The position numbers and the translations under genes were made by a program. DNA of 6,363 nt, from the NCBI GenBank assembly GCA_003525525.1, contig DQED01000068.1:1-6363 (forward strand). The letters run 5' to 3'. This document shows positions 5,349 through 6,363 of this stretch, one piece after another (the first letter of the stretch is position 1; every line of letters starts with the position of its first letter). Under the pieces are notes generated by a model, which had not been told where the DNA came from, did no database searches, and was given only the letters and a program-made list of their open reading frames with translations. Origin of the DNA: Desulfovibrio sp. GTDB taxonomy: Bacteria; Desulfobacterota; Desulfovibrionia; Desulfovibrionales; Desulfovibrionaceae.

Positions 5349-5905
5349 GCCGGCAGTCCCAGCAGCTCCCGAAACCGGTCTTCCATGCCGCGCAGGTAGT
5401 CGCGTGCGGCGGGGTCGCCGTCGGCCGGGGCGAAGGGGGCGAAGTCCTTGTCGGAGATGGGGCTGTAGGGGCCGGGTTTGACTTCGAACACGGCGGTATC
5501 CGGAACGAGGGCCATGACGCAGTGCCAGCCGCCGGCGGGGGCGTCCACGGCATAGGAGCCGGCTGCGGCGTCGAGGATGGCGCAGTCTTCGCGGTCGAAG
5601 GAGCCGTCGTCCTTGAAGCAGATGAAACCCATCTTGCCGGTGAGCGCCACGAAGGCCTCGTCCTTGGGCGGGGTCAGGTGGCGGTGGGGGCGCACGTAGG
5701 TGCCGGGCTGCAAGGCGTTGATCATGCGGTGCAGGGTCGCGGCGTCGTCGGCGTGGAAGCGGTGGATTTCGCGGCGGCGGGGGTTGGCGGCCGCGTCGCG
5801 GCATTTCTGGGCCACGAGCGCCGCATCCGCCACGGCGAACCGGTCGTGGTCGGACTGGGTGGCCAGGGGCGAGATGCGGCGCAGGGGCGGATGCGGCTTA
5901 GCCAT
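5333..5905 (-). CDS. wbuC: WbuC-family cupin metalloprotein
   Basis: This 190-residue cytoplasmic protein of the WbuC cupin family is usually encoded in O-antigen or other surface-polysaccharide clusters; its reaction is not established. The signature INALQPGTYVRPHRH runs from residue 62 to 76, followed by KDEAFVALTGKMGFICF (81-97). Likely metal ligands, by the usual cupin pattern, are H74, H76, E83 and H128 (GWHCVMAL). GPYSP (145-149) and a C-terminal acidic/aromatic helix complete the family pattern. The start at 5905 overlaps the stop of the upstream gene by 8 bp (ATGGCTAA) and has no clear Shine-Dalgarno sequence, so coupled translation is likely. The C-terminus runs into a hexanucleotide tandem repeat, so its last residues may be recent. 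The family assignment is firm, and a role in modifying or regulating the local glycan pathway is inference. Confidence 0.88.
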   Translation of the reverse strand: MAKPHPPLRRISPLATQSDHDRFAVADAALVAQKCRDAAANPRRREIHRFHADDAATLHRMINALQPGTYVRPHRHLTPPKDEAFVALTGKMGFICFKDDGSFDREDCAILDAAAGSYAVDAPAGGWHCVMALVPDTAVFEVKPGPYSPISDKDFAPFAPADGDPAARDYLRGMEDRFRELLGLPAREWE

Positions 5906-6221
5906 GCAGGGGGATGCCGGCGGCGGTCAGACGGTGGTAGGCGGCGACAAGCTGGCCGGACAGGCACATGTCGCGCAGCAGGAAGGCGACGATGATGAGC
6001 CAGTAGCCCCAGCAGCAGACTTTCTTCTCGATGCCTTCGGTCTGGCCGCGCTGGATGTTGAAGAAGGCGAAGCTGACCAGGGCCAGCGGCAGCATGACCC
6101 ACCAACGGATGGTGGTGGCTTCGATGAACATGAACACGACGAAGAGCAGGCCCAGAGCCATGGCGGCCAAGGTCAGGGGCGAAAAAGAGCTGCAGGGGCA
6201 GCCGCATTTCTGATCGGACAT
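5898..6221 (-). CDS. Small Cys-rich membrane protein, three predicted helices, function unknown
   Basis: I do not recognise this 107-residue protein. The start at 6221 was chosen because AAAGGAG (6230-6236) lies 8 nt upstream; the longer in-frame start at 6260 would place this site inside the coding sequence. The N-terminus carries CGCPC (C6, C8, C10), followed by a hydrophobic helix at about 16-35, a second at about 40-56 (WWVMLPLALVSFAFFNI) and a third at about 71-84. Another Cys pair, C69-C70, sits at the membrane edge, with C86 after helix 3. A charged loop (about 58-68, RGQTEGIEKK) joins helices 2 and 3. It is co-transcribed and overlaps the WbuC-type cupin gene by 8 bp. The clustered cysteines could bind a metal or form disulfides, but nothing in the sequence proves either. 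Confidence 0.8.
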   Translation of the reverse strand: MSDQKCGCPCSSFSPLTLAAMALGLLFVVFMFIEATTIRWWVMLPLALVSFAFFNIQRGQTEGIEKKVCCWGYWLIIVAFLLRDMCLSGQLVAAYHRLTAAGIPLHG

Positions 6222-6229
6222 GGGATACG

Positions 6230-6236
6230 CTCCTTT
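6230..6236 (-). promoter_or_regulatory. Strong ribosome binding site for the small membrane protein
   Basis: AAAGGAG on the minus strand, 8 nt before the ATG at 6221. This fixes the start and rules out the upstream in-frame ATG at 6260, which has no such site and lies close to the -10 element. Confidence 0.85.
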
Positions 6237-6249
6237 CGGGTTTTCCGAC

Positions 6250-6279
6250 CCTATAGCCACGGAGCGGGCCGACTGTCCA
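6250..6279 (-). promoter_or_regulatory. Probable sigma70-type promoter for the membrane protein / cupin pair
   Basis: On the minus strand TGGACA (6274-6279, 5 of 6 to TTGACA) and TATAGG (6250-6255, 4 of 6 to TATAAT) are 18 nt apart. They lie in the 75-nt gap after the preceding gene's stop. A start near 6243 would give a leader of about 20 nt containing the AAAGGAG site. The two minus-strand genes may thus have their own promoter as well as any read-through from upstream. Confidence 0.5.
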
Positions 6280-6296
6280 GGAAAGGCGGGCTGGCG

Positions 6297-6363
6297 TCAG
6301 GCGAGGCGCGCGTAGGCGTCGGCCAGGGCCTTGCCCACGGCGCGGGGGGAGAAGCGCCCGGCC
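6297..6363 (-). CDS. C-terminal 21 codons of a gene continuing beyond the window, possibly a glycosyltransferase
   Basis: On the minus strand a frame enters from the right edge and ends in TGA (6297-6299). It reads AGRFSPRAVGKALADAYARL and then a final A. The 'GRFSP...A..LADAYARLA' pattern, with Ala-rich helical codons and GC-rich third positions, fits a real coding end. It resembles the last helix of GT4-type glycosyltransferases ('..FS...a..l...Y..l'). The tail is too short for a firm family call. The next gene starts 75 nt further on with its own promoter-like sequence. Confidence 0.55.
   Translation of the reverse strand, partial: AGRFSPRAVGKALADAYARLA

Noticed and set aside
4784..5399. 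Short frames in the intergenic gap (for example 4784-5065 and 5067-5399)
   Set aside because: They translate hairpins and simple repeats into Arg/Pro/Ser-rich strings with no motifs.
1..6363. CRISPR array, tRNA or rRNA genes
   Set aside because: No regularly spaced direct repeats, no tRNA cloverleaf with a T-arm consensus, and no rRNA-like conserved segments were seen.

Overview
The window is GC-rich DNA, roughly two thirds G+C by eye, with strongly GC-biased third codon positions and tightly packed, translationally coupled genes. Gene content and the style of the intergenic repeats suggest a Gram-negative, probably anaerobic bacterium of the Desulfovibrio type (Desulfovibrionaceae). That placement is inferred from general resemblance, not from a database match. 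The theme of the window is cell-surface glycan biosynthesis.

Left block, plus strand (1-4765): the 3' end of a large membrane protein of GT-C/YfhO type, a UbiA-family prenyl-phosphate phosphoribosyltransferase (decaprenyl-phosphate phosphoribosyltransferase-like, Rv3806c type), a 735-residue fusion of a radical SAM enzyme to a DprE2-like short-chain dehydrogenase, and a GT4-type glycosyltransferase. The last three genes overlap or abut (ATGA overlap, then zero spacing), so they form an operon. Together they read as a route to a polyprenyl-phosphate-linked pentofuranose (D-arabinofuranose in the known pathway) and its transfer to a glycan. The known pathway is DPPR synthase, then DprE1 oxidase, then DprE2 reductase. 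No DprE1 flavoenzyme is visible here, and a radical SAM module is fused to the DprE2-like reductase instead. This fusion is the best candidate for an undescribed system: an oxygen-independent C2' epimerisation of polyprenyl-phosphoryl-ribose.

Middle (4766-5332): a non-coding gap of about 570 bp between convergent genes. It is almost mirror-symmetric. Each flanking gene ends in TAG, followed by a G/A-rich tract and then a copy of the same repeat of about 61 bp with an internal palindrome. Between the two copies lie a 24-bp perfect inverted repeat, two small hairpins, an AT-rich patch with a good sigma70-like promoter, and a 72-nt hairpin with a perfect 23-bp stem that could be a small RNA.

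Right block, minus strand (5333-6363): the last 21 codons of a gene that continues beyond the window, then a probable promoter, a 107-residue Cys-rich three-helix membrane protein, and a WbuC-family cupin overlapping it by 8 bp. WbuC proteins are typical of O-antigen and other surface-polysaccharide loci, which fits the glycan theme.
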